Source: Batillaria attramentaria
Lineage: Eukaryota; Mollusca; Gastropoda; Batillariidae
Assembly (NCBI GenBank): GCA_018292915.2
Contig: JACVVK020000218.1
Coordinates: 448,501-512,500, forward strand
Length of the DNA stretch: 64,000 bases
Direction: 5' to 3'
How positions within the stretch are numbered: the stretch's first letter is position 1; every line of letters begins with the position of its first letter. Of the stretch, positions 1-11,821 are shown piece after piece. Position numbers and translations under genes: made by a program. The notes under the pieces were generated by a model. The model did not search any database. It was given only the letters and a program-made list of their open reading frames with translations, and was not told the origin of the DNA.

Positions 1-857
1 TCGTTCTGGTGTCCGTGTTGATGTGATTATACGAAAGATTAAAGAGAGTACTCGTAGTTGATATTTTAGTCGTCATGTCAGTCATTAGTACACCACAAGA
101 ACGTCAACTTTCTCTAGTGTGGCGTCTTACCACGATGAAAGACCTCGGGATATCTGGGAAGCAAACAGTCAAACGCAAAACGCAAATGAAGCCAGCTGCG
201 ATGAGTTGAACATAGCGTCATCATCAATAACAATTAATGTCTTAACATAGCGTCATCATCAGTAACAAGTAATGTCTCTCGGCACAGAAAACAGTGACGG
301 CCAGCGACAACATTTGTCTGTTTATTGTTTCATGGTTCCTCGTGGTTCATGATTTTTCTTGAATTTGTGTCAGATTTCCTTTGTAGACACTAAAATACTA
401 CTGTCTACTATGTCTGCATACCACGTGATGGCCAGCTGTGGTGTGTGGGACGATAAGCCAAAGGTAATTCAGTTAATACATTTTAATCAGTAAAGTCTTA
501 AAAAATCTCTCGCTAGTCCTAATCACGCCAGACATTACCCTGTGGTTTCCGGATCAACTTGCCTGTGAGAAAGTTGCCTCCTATAACTGTATTTTCATAC
601 TTCATGACGGCGCTGGACCTGCGGATAAGCGTTCATGTGCACATCTTCACGGGCAGCAGTTTACTGAAATGAGAATCGACGGAATTCATCTACAGGCTTT
701 GATATTCTGCCCTCCAAATTGCTCGGTGCCCAAGTCTGGCTTTCCGCCAAAATCGTGACCTTTGGCAAACAGAGAGAGGAATTTTTTTCATCACCACGTC
801 GGTGTGACGCTGGCCAGCCTGCTATACATCATCTTCTTCGATTATTCCATTTGTTTG

Positions 858-913
<56 letters not shown>

Positions 914-1288
914 AGAAAGTGTCAAGTTGTTGTTAGAGATGGTTTAGTTTCGTATACATCTAGCAAGCTAGGCGGCGTCGTTGAGTGAGTTTTGCATTAG
1001 TGAAATGATTCGTGCAAATTTTATGACTGGCCATTAGTGGGGAACTGGGCTATGCTTGTGTAGTGCGGCCTCCGCACCGCTTTTGATGACGGAACTATTG
1101 CTGCCACTCGCTTGGACGTTGCCAGGGTTTTAGTGCTTCGTCGTATCTGTGTCGTACCCTGTCTTGAAATCTCGCGGGATTTCAGGCTCTGGTTAACGTG
1201 AGATGAGACAATTGCCGGTGACGTCATATGATTGCTATATCGCGCGTTTGTGTGAAATGTCGTCTGGTGTTTGCCTTGTCAGACAGTA
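1..1288. other. Intergenic, no gene recognised
   Basis: No coding segment I can support. It contains AT-rich single-copy sequence and a (CT)n microsatellite at 861-910. Confidence 0.5.
861..910. repeat. (CT)n microsatellite
   Basis: Uninterrupted CT dinucleotides, about 25 units. Confidence 0.97.
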
Positions 1289-1665
1289 ATAATAATAACT
1301 CATAACTGAGTATTGCGTTTCTTGAATTGGCTCGAAGCGCCGCGAACTGAACCCAACATGCATGCTCACGTGAATCACACGCATTCTCTCACACACAGGA
1401 CTTGAACACATTATAATCGAGTGGTGCGAAGGGTCAGCTCAGCAATTTAAGTTTCGGAATTTAGAATTGGATTTATTTTCAAATTTTGTGGGCTGAACTT
1501 AAGCAGAGGGTGAGTACCCGGAGAGAACCCCCGACGATCGGCCCGAATGAACGGTGTCACGTACGAGAAGGAAACATTCTTTGCCTCGAGAGGAACTCGA
1601 ACCTGTTCTCTCGCATTGGTGACGAAGTCTCTTTAACCACAAGACCCCCGACCTCCCGAACAGTA
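1289..1665 (-). mobile_element. tRNA-derived SINE, family 1, copy a
   Basis: Read on the minus strand it has a tRNA-like head (B box near 1580-1600, GGTTCGAGT-type), a body with the conserved GAATCACACGCATTCT motif read on plus at about 1373-1388, and an ATT-rich tail at 1289-1301. Two close relatives lie at 25544-25893 and 45590-45990. Confidence 0.8.
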
Positions 1666-2631
1666 CAGTTCTTGTCATGTTGACTTTACACCCTTTCAAC
1701 ATAAACTCTGCATTTATACTGATTTGATTTTCGCTTCTTGCGTGTTATTTTGTTGTTGTAGTTGTTGTTGCTGTTGCAACATTGTTGTTGTTGTTGTTGT
1801 CGTCGTTTTGTTTTTGTTTCGTTTTGGTTTTGTTTGTCTTGGGTTTTTGTTGTTGTTGTTATAGGTTCACTAATAGTAGTTATTAGTGTGATGACTTTTC
1901 TTAGCAATTACAGTAATTATGACCTTCGGAAGTTTGTTGTTTGTCACACGTAATAAACCATCATTTCTGAATGCCTGATCGACAGCACAGCTGTTCTCAA
2001 CGGATTTAAAAGGAGAAACGTCAGATTTTGGTCCCGAAATGTTTCAAAGTTGGATATGAGACAACACCATGAAACCACCAATAAAACCCTACATGACAAC
2101 CTTTGACACAAAGAAGTCGTCATATTTTGCAATCGTGACATGTCTCGAGACTGAATACGACAGTGAGGCTATGTTTGGCGTTGCTAGGATTTTATAGGTA
2201 ACTTTATGGTATGGGCGGTAGGCGGCCTGATTGCCATAGTGCGTGTGAGGAAAATATCCCTGAGTGAGGGATAGCCGTCACTTGCGTTCTGGCAAGTATT
2301 TCTCACACTTGTGGGCATCAAGAGGAAACAATACCCCCCCCCCACACACACACACACACACACAGGCGCGCGCGCATCCCCCCCCCCCCACACACACACA
2401 GGCGCGCGCGCATCCCCCCCCCCACACACACACAGGCGCGCGCGCATCCCCCCCCCCACACACACACACACACTCCTCCACCACCCACCATCCTGTTTTC
2501 TGCTTTGAAGATTTGGAGTACACGACGCAAGGTGACAAGCCTAACGTTTCTATTTATGACGAGGGTTGTACAATGGGGGCTATTTTCTTCTTCCTCTATG
2601 ATCAGCCGGATTGAATAGTGTTTCACTGGAA

Positions 2632-2662
<31 letters not shown>

Positions 2663-4139
2663 TGATCCTACTTTTGGACACATCCTATCTCTTTGTCTCC
2701 TTGACTTATTACAATACTAGGAAACCAGGAAAAGTATTTTTGCAGCTGTGGCCCGAGCATAAAAGAGCGAAATGTGGTAATTGAAAATAACAGCTGCTGA
2801 CGAAATATAAAACAGATTACTGTCCGGAAGCCATCCTACAGTTTCACGCGATAGTTTTTATGGAAACCTTGGCAGGAGACGGAACATGTCATTTGCAAGT
2901 TACGAGGAAACAGTTCAGCCCCGCGGGTCACTTCGTTTTAATCTGACGTTGTGACCGGGCAGACAAATGTCGCGCTTTAGCCTCGGGAGACACAATACGA
3001 AAATCCGGGCTTATTTTTTCAAACCCCTCACAAAATCTTCATCGATTTTGCCTGGCTGATTGATGGAGCGAAGTGCTGGCTGCTGTAGTGTGGTTGGGAG
3101 GTGGCACAATTCCAACTTTTGCAACACAGACTACCAGACTCAGTTCTTGAGGAATCTTGTGGAGATGACCATGTTTCATAAAGCTGTTGACCCGCCCAGC
3201 CGACTGAGAATAATTCCATGGAACTTCCACTACGCTTCACTGAACAGCATGCCAACAGTTCTGGCATAAAAGTCCTCCCTAGGATGAGAAGTAGCTTTTT
3301 GACTTTTATGGGAGGTGTTTTTGTGGAGTAGTGCTGCCCGTTTCCATGGCACATTTTCAGTTTTGTTTCACGCGGTCACGAGCCGAGCTGACGTCTAGAT
3401 GTCGGTCGGTGTTGTGAGTAATTGCTGAGTTCCCCAGTGGTTACTCGTGCCGTGCTGAGGTCAGATTTTACTGTGTGTTGCTGTTGCCTGTCCTACCACG
3501 ACAACCATAACATTTACACCCATCAAGCTCCGCAGCTCCCACCCCCACCCCCGCCCCCAGTCTCCCACCTCTTCTTTTAGTACCCACTCAGTAGTACCAC
3601 ATCCCTCGTACAGCCTCTTACAGCCGTAAGTAGCCAGCGTGCGAAATGAGGTACTGACCTACTATAGTACTATAGTTCAACCTAAATCTGGAGGTTCACC
3701 AACTTACACAGTTCCTACAGACAAAACAAATGGACGTAAGTCTTTCACAGACTTCATCGTATGGTTTCCTTCAGCCGAGGCAATAGATTCAATCCTCTCT
3801 CTCTCTCTGGTCTCAGACGACACCAAATTGCGATAATGTCCCCGCTTAATAGTCCCTTCTATTCAAGTCCATCTCCGTAGGAAAGTGGTGGTCGGATCTT
3901 TATACAAGACGCAGCAGTTCAACCCAGGAAAGACGTTTTGCGTGAGAGCAAAAATCTCCACCAGTCCATTAGCTGCAGACATGTAGCTGTTAGAAAATCT
4001 TTGTTTCCGGTGCCAGCTTGAGTTCTCCCCCCTTGCCCTGGGGCCAGTGACGTTGTATCGACGTGAACAGAAATCGTGCAGCGCCATCTGCCTGGGACAT
4101 TGGCGAAGTATGGTGATCCGATCATGTATTTAAAATCCT
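1666..4139. other. Intergenic, no gene recognised
   Basis: Holds a TTG-rich tract (1750-1860), compound C/CA/GCGCGC microsatellites (2332-2474), a CT tract (2634-2661) and otherwise unassigned sequence. Open frames at 3028-3354 lack recognisable domains. Confidence 0.5.
2332..2474. repeat. Compound microsatellite with alternating GC blocks
   Basis: Three to four units of poly-C, (CA)n and GGCGCGCGCGCAT. The alternating purine-pyrimidine GCGCGCGC blocks are Z-DNA-prone. Confidence 0.9.
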
Positions 4140-4345
4140 CATGGGCACTTGTTGTTCCACCATTAGGGACATTAGTTCCCTTTCCACCAGAATGACGTCC
4201 TGGTACTGTTGTTATTATGGTTATATATCTGGACTCATGGTCCAGGGACCTCATTTGGCCCCAGCCGGGATTCGAACTCACTACCCGAGCATTGAAAGTC
4301 CAACGCTCTACCATTCGGCTATCCCGGCTCCCAGTCCGACTATGA
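4138..4345 (-). mobile_element. tRNA-derived SINE, family 2-like
   Basis: The minus strand gives a tRNA-like head at about 4342-4262 with A box (TAGCCGAATGG) and B box (GAGTTCGAATCCC), followed by a non-tRNA body. It has no clean acceptor-stem pairing and a body continues downstream, so it is treated as a SINE and not as a functional tRNA. Confidence 0.65.
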
Positions 4346-6160
4346 ACAGGACATTGTGTAAAGTCAGACTTGTATAACGGCTGGAGACCAAAATGTATAA
4401 AAACAAAATTTAAAGACCATCCGAGACAAACGAGATCTAAGTTTAATAGATCTAATTCCAAATGCAAGTTCCTCTGTTGGACGTCATGACGTAACTGGAC
4501 TACCATACTGTGAGAGGTCGGGATCAGCACTACCAGCGCCACCTGGTGACCAGGGACAGATCGAAGTTCTTTCGGGGACCTTGCACCTGCCCCGGGCAAT
4601 CCGCGCTTCTCTCCCCTTCCTCGCTCGGTTCGCTCTTTTGGCGCGGAGGGGCGATCACTCTCCGTTGACAAAAGAGGGGCGGGTAACCTCTTAGAACATC
4701 CGCTTTCTCGCTGTGTCGGTCTTAACCAGACTTCTTTCCCTTTGATGGATCGTTCACGAGTAGTTCCAGGGGAGAGAATCAGGCGTAGACTTAGGTAAAC
4801 GAGGAGATATATAATCTTGAACAAGTTACTCTCACTACAGAAGTGAATGTGGTTACGCAACCCACCCACTTACAGTGTTCTACACTATCATGTTGATGGA
4901 ATGGAAGACTCGTTTGGCTGTAGTTTGAAGTCCCAAGTAAGCCTCTGTATCTTTCAGATTATGACACTGTTTACACTGTTTACACCTTTCCTTTCACACG
5001 TGTACATAACATTGTCAATTGTCGCTAAGCAGTAAGAGAAGAAAAACAACAACAACAACAAACAAACAAAGCTTACTTACAACCGCCAGGACTGCACCGA
5101 CAATCAATGAATTAAGAAAGATGTATGTGGCTTCACGAATTGGACAAGCTTTATGTCTAGTGAATTTCTGTCAATAATTTCTGTCTGCCCATTACACCAT
5201 TTTTCAGAACACGTGACCTAAAACTACGCGCGACACATAAATGAGAGAATCTGGGAACAGTCGAAACAATGTCACCCACGTTGATTCTGACGAAACAGGA
5301 AAAGAAAACGGCGAAAAGCAAACAGCGTGCTATAGTGGTAGTGTGACAGACTAGGCCGTGTCTGTGTGGACTGTGTACCGCCCTCCCATTCCCCCAACCT
5401 CCTGAACGTGGTGAGACCAGCAAGCGGAAGCCATCAGAATGACGATCAGTTCTACTGTCTCGGACTCCATCATGACCTGTCGTATCATTCCACATGTTCC
5501 TCGCCCACTACGCGACCTACAGTACAGAACGGTTAACAGAACACCTAGACTCTCTCTCTTCTCCTGGTCGCACGTCTGGGGACGTTTGTGACGTCAGGCG
5601 TTTGGCAATGGCCGTTTTACGAGGAAGGTCTTCGACGAAACTTTGACGGCAGCCAATAAAGCGTCTTAAAATATAAACTTGGTGTCTTCATATGGCTTAA
5701 CCTGACTTCCAGCTACTGTTGAATCGTGCCACCTTATTTGCAAGCGTTCAACGTTAACCCCATAATTATATGATGATGCACCGTGACGTTGTGAATAGTA
5801 ATGTGAATGTTTGTGGATACATTGTGTACCCGAGTGTAGGCGTAAGTACGGGACTTCGTCCACAGTTTAATTTCAGGGTTTGAACGGAATGTAACAAACT
5901 TGAACCATGAACCATGAACAATAATTATTGCTCTATAGGTCCTCATGCGCGTGTCAAGTGTTACAACTTTCAATCGCAAGCCTGGCAACAGACTGGTATT
6001 AGCATTTCAAGAAATGTCTGTAAGGTTCACTGACCCGATGGCAAACTGGCAAACTTTCCTCGTTTCATTGCCACACGATACTTGCCGGGACAAAGTTTGC
6101 AAACAATATACACGTCCACAGTGTCTGCTTCAACATTAACACACGAGTCTTTTATTCTGG
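4346..6160. other. Intergenic, no gene recognised
   Basis: Unassigned single-copy-looking sequence. I see no exon with a convincing homology. Confidence 0.4.
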
Positions 6161-6167
6161 ACCTCTG

Positions 6168-6523
6168 GTGACAGACATTTGCTTGCACGTGAAAGTTTCT
6201 TGTGATGTTCTGGTGACAGACATTTGCTTGCACGTGAAAGTTTCTTGTGATGTTCTGGTGACAGACATTTGCTTGCACGTGAAAGTTTCTTGTGATGTTC
6301 TGGTGACAGACATTTGCTTGCACGTGAAAGTTTCTTGTGATGTTCTGGTGACAGACATTTGCTTGCACGTGAAAGTTTCTTGTGATGTTCTGGTGACAGA
6401 CATTTGATTGCACGTGAAAGTTTCTTGTGATGTTCTGATGACAGACGACATTTGCTTGCACGTGAAAGTTTCTTGTGATGTTCTGATGACAGACGACATT
6501 TACGTGAATGTGAAAGTTTCTCA
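6168..6523. repeat. 45-bp minisatellite, about 8 copies
   Basis: The unit begins GTGACAGACATTTGCTTGCA. Spacing is 45 bp, with 48-bp units near the right end. Because 45 is a multiple of three, it creates artefactual repetitive open frames on both strands. Confidence 0.95.
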
Positions 6524-7261
6524 TGATGCTAACGTGTTGACATGGATACTTGGTGATGATTTAACTCTCAACTTCTCTTGATTATGAACTCTCTACTTCC
6601 TTGCAAATTAACGTGGCAAGGGGGGTGGGTGGGGGGGGAGGGGAATACAGACTCGATTTTTCGCTAGGTGGGGGTGAGAGGTGGTATGTGTGTGTTGGGG
6701 GCGGGGGGGGGGGGTTGCATCATTCTTGTTCAGTCCAAACCCTCTTTTTCAAAAACAAAAAGTGGTGGAGCGGGCGTTGTAGCCCTGAAACCGGCAGCGC
6801 CGGCCCTATCTACATGTACACAAGGGAGAACAGGTTACAGAACAGGAGAAATGTCACCCAGCTCGTACAGATCAATACAACTGACGGCAAACCATAAAAA
6901 AGCTAACGTCAAATGGATGAAACTGCGAAATAACATCCTTCCTATCTTTGAAGGGTCATATCTCTGTCGTGCTTGGCATTGTATTCCCTCAATTAGATTT
7001 TCGTTTTCCATTAATTTTGCTTTCGTTCGAAAACAAATGTTTGGAAATGGCATGGCCTCCACTGGAGATAAAGATATTACATTGTTTCTCTCCGTGCAAT
7101 CAGTGATATTGGAAACGCTGGGAAGTGACGCTAATGTAAAATATCGTGTTTTAAGCAAAGAAAGATAGCAAACCTGGTCATTACTCAGAAAGCAATGTAT
7201 TTTGAGAGAGAGAGAGAGTGAGTGAGGGGGGGGGGTAACAATGAACATTCAATTTTCACGC
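6524..7261. other. Intergenic, no gene recognised
   Basis: Contains G-rich runs (6619-6640, 6698-6714) and a short GA tract followed by poly-G at 7206-7234. No coding evidence. Confidence 0.4.
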
Positions 7262-7580
7262 ACCAAGTCGACCAGTCACAAGACCCCATTCCTACTACGT
7301 GACAAACAGTACGAGAACTTTTTCGAAATAGTACGCGTATTAATTAAGTCGGCAAGCCAAAGCAGCAGTAACTTCCGACATTACGTGTACTGTTTAGAAA
7401 TAGTACGCTTACCAAATCGACCAATCAGATGTCCCGACCTGGAAATTGTACGCGTACTAAGTCGGGACTTCTGACTGGTCGACTTGGTAAGCGTACTATT
7501 TCCAAACAGTACACGTATTTGCAGGTAGTACGCATACTAATTGTCACGTGGTAGGAATGAAGCCTTGGGATTGGTCGACA
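7262..7580. mobile_element. Foldback (palindromic) element
   Basis: The left part (GTCGACCAGTCACAAGAC...CTACTACGTGAC) is matched in inverse order by the right part (GTCACGTGGTAGGAATGAA...GGTCGAC). Inner arms carrying AAATAGTACGCTTACCAA are also mirrored around about 7450. Arms are about 150 nt with diverged pairing, consistent with a MITE-like foldback element. No transposase is present. Confidence 0.75.
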
Positions 7581-9080
7581 GTACGCGTACTGCAGTCGAA
7601 CTCGCTTAAGCCGAATGCGCAGGGGAAATTGCTTGTTGTTCGAGTTCACCAAAGTTTGCTTTATCCGAGGACGAGGAATAAATTGAATTTTGAAGAGGAC
7701 TCCGAGTTAAGCGGGTTCCAAATCCCCCCCCCCTTCCCCAAGCTTTAGAAAGTCTTCCTGGTGTGTGTTCAATCTATTTTATATTTCGTCAGCAGCTGGA
7801 AATAACAACGTTTATCATATTTCGTTTTTTAGGCTCACGTCACAGCTGCGAAGACTATTTCCTGGTTTCGTATTAATGAAGTACGTAGAGGGAGACAGGA
7901 AATGGAGCTTGTCCTTGAGAATGTTTAATGTGAGAGGCTGTCTGGAAAGAGTGTGATACATTAATGAAATAATACGAAACTACGCAGTCGTCACGGTTTT
8001 ATTTTTGATAACACGAACAAAGGGAACGTACTGTTTCAGAAGTGGCTTCATATTTTGACATGATACAGTTCCGATAAAACGATGCTAGGAATACTGCACC
8101 CTCTACTGTCAACGCCATATACATTAATGAAATAACAAAACAGTTCAGTTGTCATGGTTTTATAGTTGATCACATGAACAAAGTCAAACAAAGGAATGCA
8201 ATCTTTCAGATAGGGTTTTATAGTTGATCACATGAACAAAGTCAAACAAAGGAATGCAATCTTTCAGATAGGGTTTCATATTTTGACATGATACACTGAG
8301 AAGACAATGTTGCGTCTGATGACAATGAGGTTCTCGTGTCTGAACGGATCGTGACAATGTAAAACAAGACGTGACCAGAAGCACCCAGTTCAAATGTACC
8401 CTCTGACGGTGAATCGTTTAGACATCAGCAACAGAAAAACATGTATACATGTATTTCGAAACAATGCGGGTATAACGTTGGGAGTTATGGCTGCTTTCGC
8501 TTGCTCCACTACAGGGAGAGAGAGATTTCAACTTTCACTTTGACATTTTTATCGATTAGCCTTATATATATATAGTGAGTTTTTGTTTTTGTTTTTTTGT
8601 TTTTGTTTGGGTTTTTTTTTTTTTTTTGGTTTGTTTGTTTTTTGTGGGGTTTTTTTGGTTTTTTTTTTTTGGGGGGGGGGGGGGTTGGTTCTTGTTGTTG
8701 TTGTTGCTGTTGTTTGGGGGGTTGAGTTATTTTTTATTCGCCTAATTATATTGCAACTCTAGTCCGTTCTAACAGCCAAGATGGCGAGACACGGGTAACA
8801 TGATTCATAGCTACAAACACACAGGCATGATTGAATTATTCACGTTAAACAATAACAACGATATAAATCAGATCAAGTTTCGACATTAGTTGAGAACTTT
8901 AGTACTAAAGTAATACTAAGGTAATGGTTTAATCTCAAATACTCTGTACAATTATCTAACGACAGTTTAATCGTCTCATCACTGAGTCTGCATGAAGGAC
9001 AACGGAAACTGCATTAATTTTTCATTTAACGGACATACTCCCTGTAGAAGTCGGGCACCGCCGCTCCACTCAGCATAATT
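7581..9080. other. Intergenic, no gene recognised
   Basis: Includes a 58-bp direct duplication (8158-8275) and a T/G-rich stretch (8575-8725). A minus-strand AATAAA at 8733-8738 could serve the SLC43-like gene, but this is weak. Confidence 0.35.
8158..8275. repeat. 58-bp direct tandem duplication
   Basis: Two near-identical adjacent copies starting TATAGTTGATCACATGAACA at 8161 and 8219. Confidence 0.9.
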
Positions 9081-9219
9081 ATGCTGTACAAGAGAGAGAG
9101 AGAGAGAGAGAGGGGAAGGCAGAAGGGGAAAGAACCGCTGTGCCTGATTCATCATAGTGAGGATCCTATGATAACATGGTCTCCCCTGAATATGAACGCT
9201 GGTGAAATTGAAGGAAAGG

Positions 9220-9221
<2 letters not shown>

Positions 9222-9280
<59 letters not shown>

Positions 9281-9290
9281 GGTGGGTGTG

Positions 9291-9325
<35 letters not shown>

Positions 9326-9474
9326 GGTGGGTGTGTGTGTGGTGTGGGTGTGTGTGTGTGGTGTGGGTGGGGGTGTGTGTGTGTGTGTGTGGGTGGGTGG
9401 TGTTGGTGGGTGGGGGGTGTGTGTGTGTGTGGGTGGGTGGGTGGTGTGTGTGGGTGTGGTGTGTGTGGGTGGGT

Positions 9475-9527
<53 letters not shown>

Positions 9528-9548
9528 TGTGTGTGTGTGTGTGTGTGG

Positions 9549-9581
<33 letters not shown>

Positions 9582-9661
9582 GGTGTGTGTGTGGTGGGGT
9601 GTGTGTGTGTGGGTGTGTGTGTGTGGGTGTGTGTGTGTGGGTGTGTGTGTGTGTGTGTGGT
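9222..9661. repeat. (GT)n / (GGGT)n complex microsatellite
   Basis: About 440 bp of GT dinucleotides interspersed with GGGT blocks. It ends 4 bp from the stop codon of the SLC43-like gene, so it would be the start of that transcript's 3'UTR, read as CA/ACCC. Confidence 0.95.
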
Positions 9662-9665
9662 GTTT

Positions 9666-11781
9666 CTAGCACAGTCCCTTGACAGCCAGGTAGGCCGGAT
9701 GTAGGAAGCTGGCGGTCACCAAAGTCAGCATGAAGATATTCGCCTGAAACAGAGAGACAACACAAATAACAACATGAACAACTTGAAATGGAAAGACGCG
9801 GGAAACGGGTCCATCTGTGGTCGTGAGTTTGAGTCCTGTTTGTCGGTACAGGATTTTCACTGTTCACGCAGGCCCGTGACCTGGGGCAATCGCACCCCCC
9901 ACCCCCTTCTTTGGACTTTAGCACGAAAACCATAAAACGTGTTTTTGAACTATTCACTTTGAGAACAACAAGTGAATACGTTTCGCCCATGATTTGAATA
10001 CACATGGAAACACGCATGTCGGATTTTAACCTGTCACTAGTGAAAATAAAACAAACTCCAACTGTAGTATGACTCGATACGGTCTGATGAACTCAGGAAG
10101 TTTGTTGATCACTCACGTGTAGAGGACCGTGTGTGTAGGCGTCGTGCCAGCGAAAGATCCCGTATTGAAGGAAGCAGAAAGTGCCCTGGATAATGGACAA
10201 CACGCCGTTCAGGATTCCGAAGTAACGCTCGGGAAACCTGCACAACCAGTATCAACCATGAACATGCGCTATGAACATAAATGATGAACATACACCATGA
10301 ACAGATACCATGAACATACATACATCAGGAACGGACATGAGTCCGTGCTGATGTAGCCAAGCTGAAAGCTGCCACGTCACCGACTCGGGGTGGAGAATCT
10401 GGTGAGCCAGGCTGGGATTTGTCAAAGTGTGATAGTCTGGTGAGCCAGGCTGGGATTTGTCAAAGTGTGATAGTCTGGTGAGCCAGGCTGGGATTTGTCA
10501 AAGTGTGATAGTCTGGTGAGCCAGGCTGGGATTTGTCAAAGTGTGATAGTCTGGTGAGCCAGGCTGGGATTTGTCAAAGTGTCATACAGGAAGTTAGAGG
10601 CAGGACTGTTTGTCACTTTTCTCTCTCGCCTTCGTGTACACGCCACCAAGCATAACAAGCACATGTATTTAATGAAATGAATACGAGTCCCATCAGTATC
10701 TGTCAAGAGGTTGCAGACTTCTACAGTACATGGCAACCCCAGTTACTGTAAGAACAACATGACAACCCCAGTGACTGTAAGAACAACATGACAACCCCAG
10801 TTACTGTAAGAACAACATGACAACCCCAGTTACTGTAAGAACAACATGACAACCCCAGTGGCTGTAAGAACAACATGACAACCCCAGTGGCTGTAAGAAC
10901 AACATGACAACCCCAGTTACTGTAAGAACAACATGACAACCCCAGTGACTGTAAGAACAACATGACAAACCCCAGTGACTGTAAGAACAACATGACAACC
11001 CCAGTGACTGTCAGAACAACATGACAACCCCAGTGGCTGTCAGAACAACATGACAACCCCAGTTACTGTAAGAACAACATGACAACCCCAGTGACTGTCA
11101 GAACAACATGACAACCCCAGTGACTGTAAGAACATGAAAACCCCAGTTACTGTAAGAACAACATGACAACCCCAGTGGCTGTAAGAACAACATGACAACC
11201 CCAGTGACTGTCAGAACAACATGACAACCCCAGTGGCTGTAAGAACAACATGACAACCCCAGTGGCTGTAAGAACAACATGACACCGGCCCCCGTAGTGT
11301 AGTGGTTAGCACTTCGGATCATGGACCGGGAGACCCGGGTTCGAATCCCAGCCGAGGCAAGCGGGATTTTTCCTACCTAGGTCGGCTCCTACCCAGAGCG
11401 GGTGTGCTATGGGCCCATTGGGGAGGCTGTTGCCACACTGCCGAGTTTCACCCACTTCACGGGTGCGACTTTGGGGGTGCTTCCCTTGGTATGACACGTC
11501 TTATGATGTGGATGATTACACGGCCGGCACCGCAGGTGCCGTAGTTCCCGGGCCTGGTTAATTCCGGGATATTTATGACAGGAAGCGTGGAATGCGGCCC
11601 TGTTCCGCAGTCCCAAACCACATGGACCTCCATAGCATCATCTTACTATCATCCTCATCTCCATCATCATGCATAATAAAAATTGTCCCAGCTTCCGAGT
11701 CCTCCGTGGGTTCCACCCATGACCTGGGAGGAACACCACTGGAGTTGGCAAAAGAGTTGGGGCAAAAAAAAAAAAAAAAAA

Positions 11782-11821
<40 letters not shown>

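Noticed and set aside
3028..3354. Possible small gene on minus strand
   Set aside because: Overlapping open frames show no recognisable domain, splice context or family resemblance.
9081..10017. Open frames rich in VCVCV/THTHT
   Set aside because: Translation of the GT/GGGT microsatellite.
11287..11359. Functional tRNA gene
   Set aside because: A and B boxes are present, but a SINE body and poly-A tail follow and it is inserted in a minisatellite.
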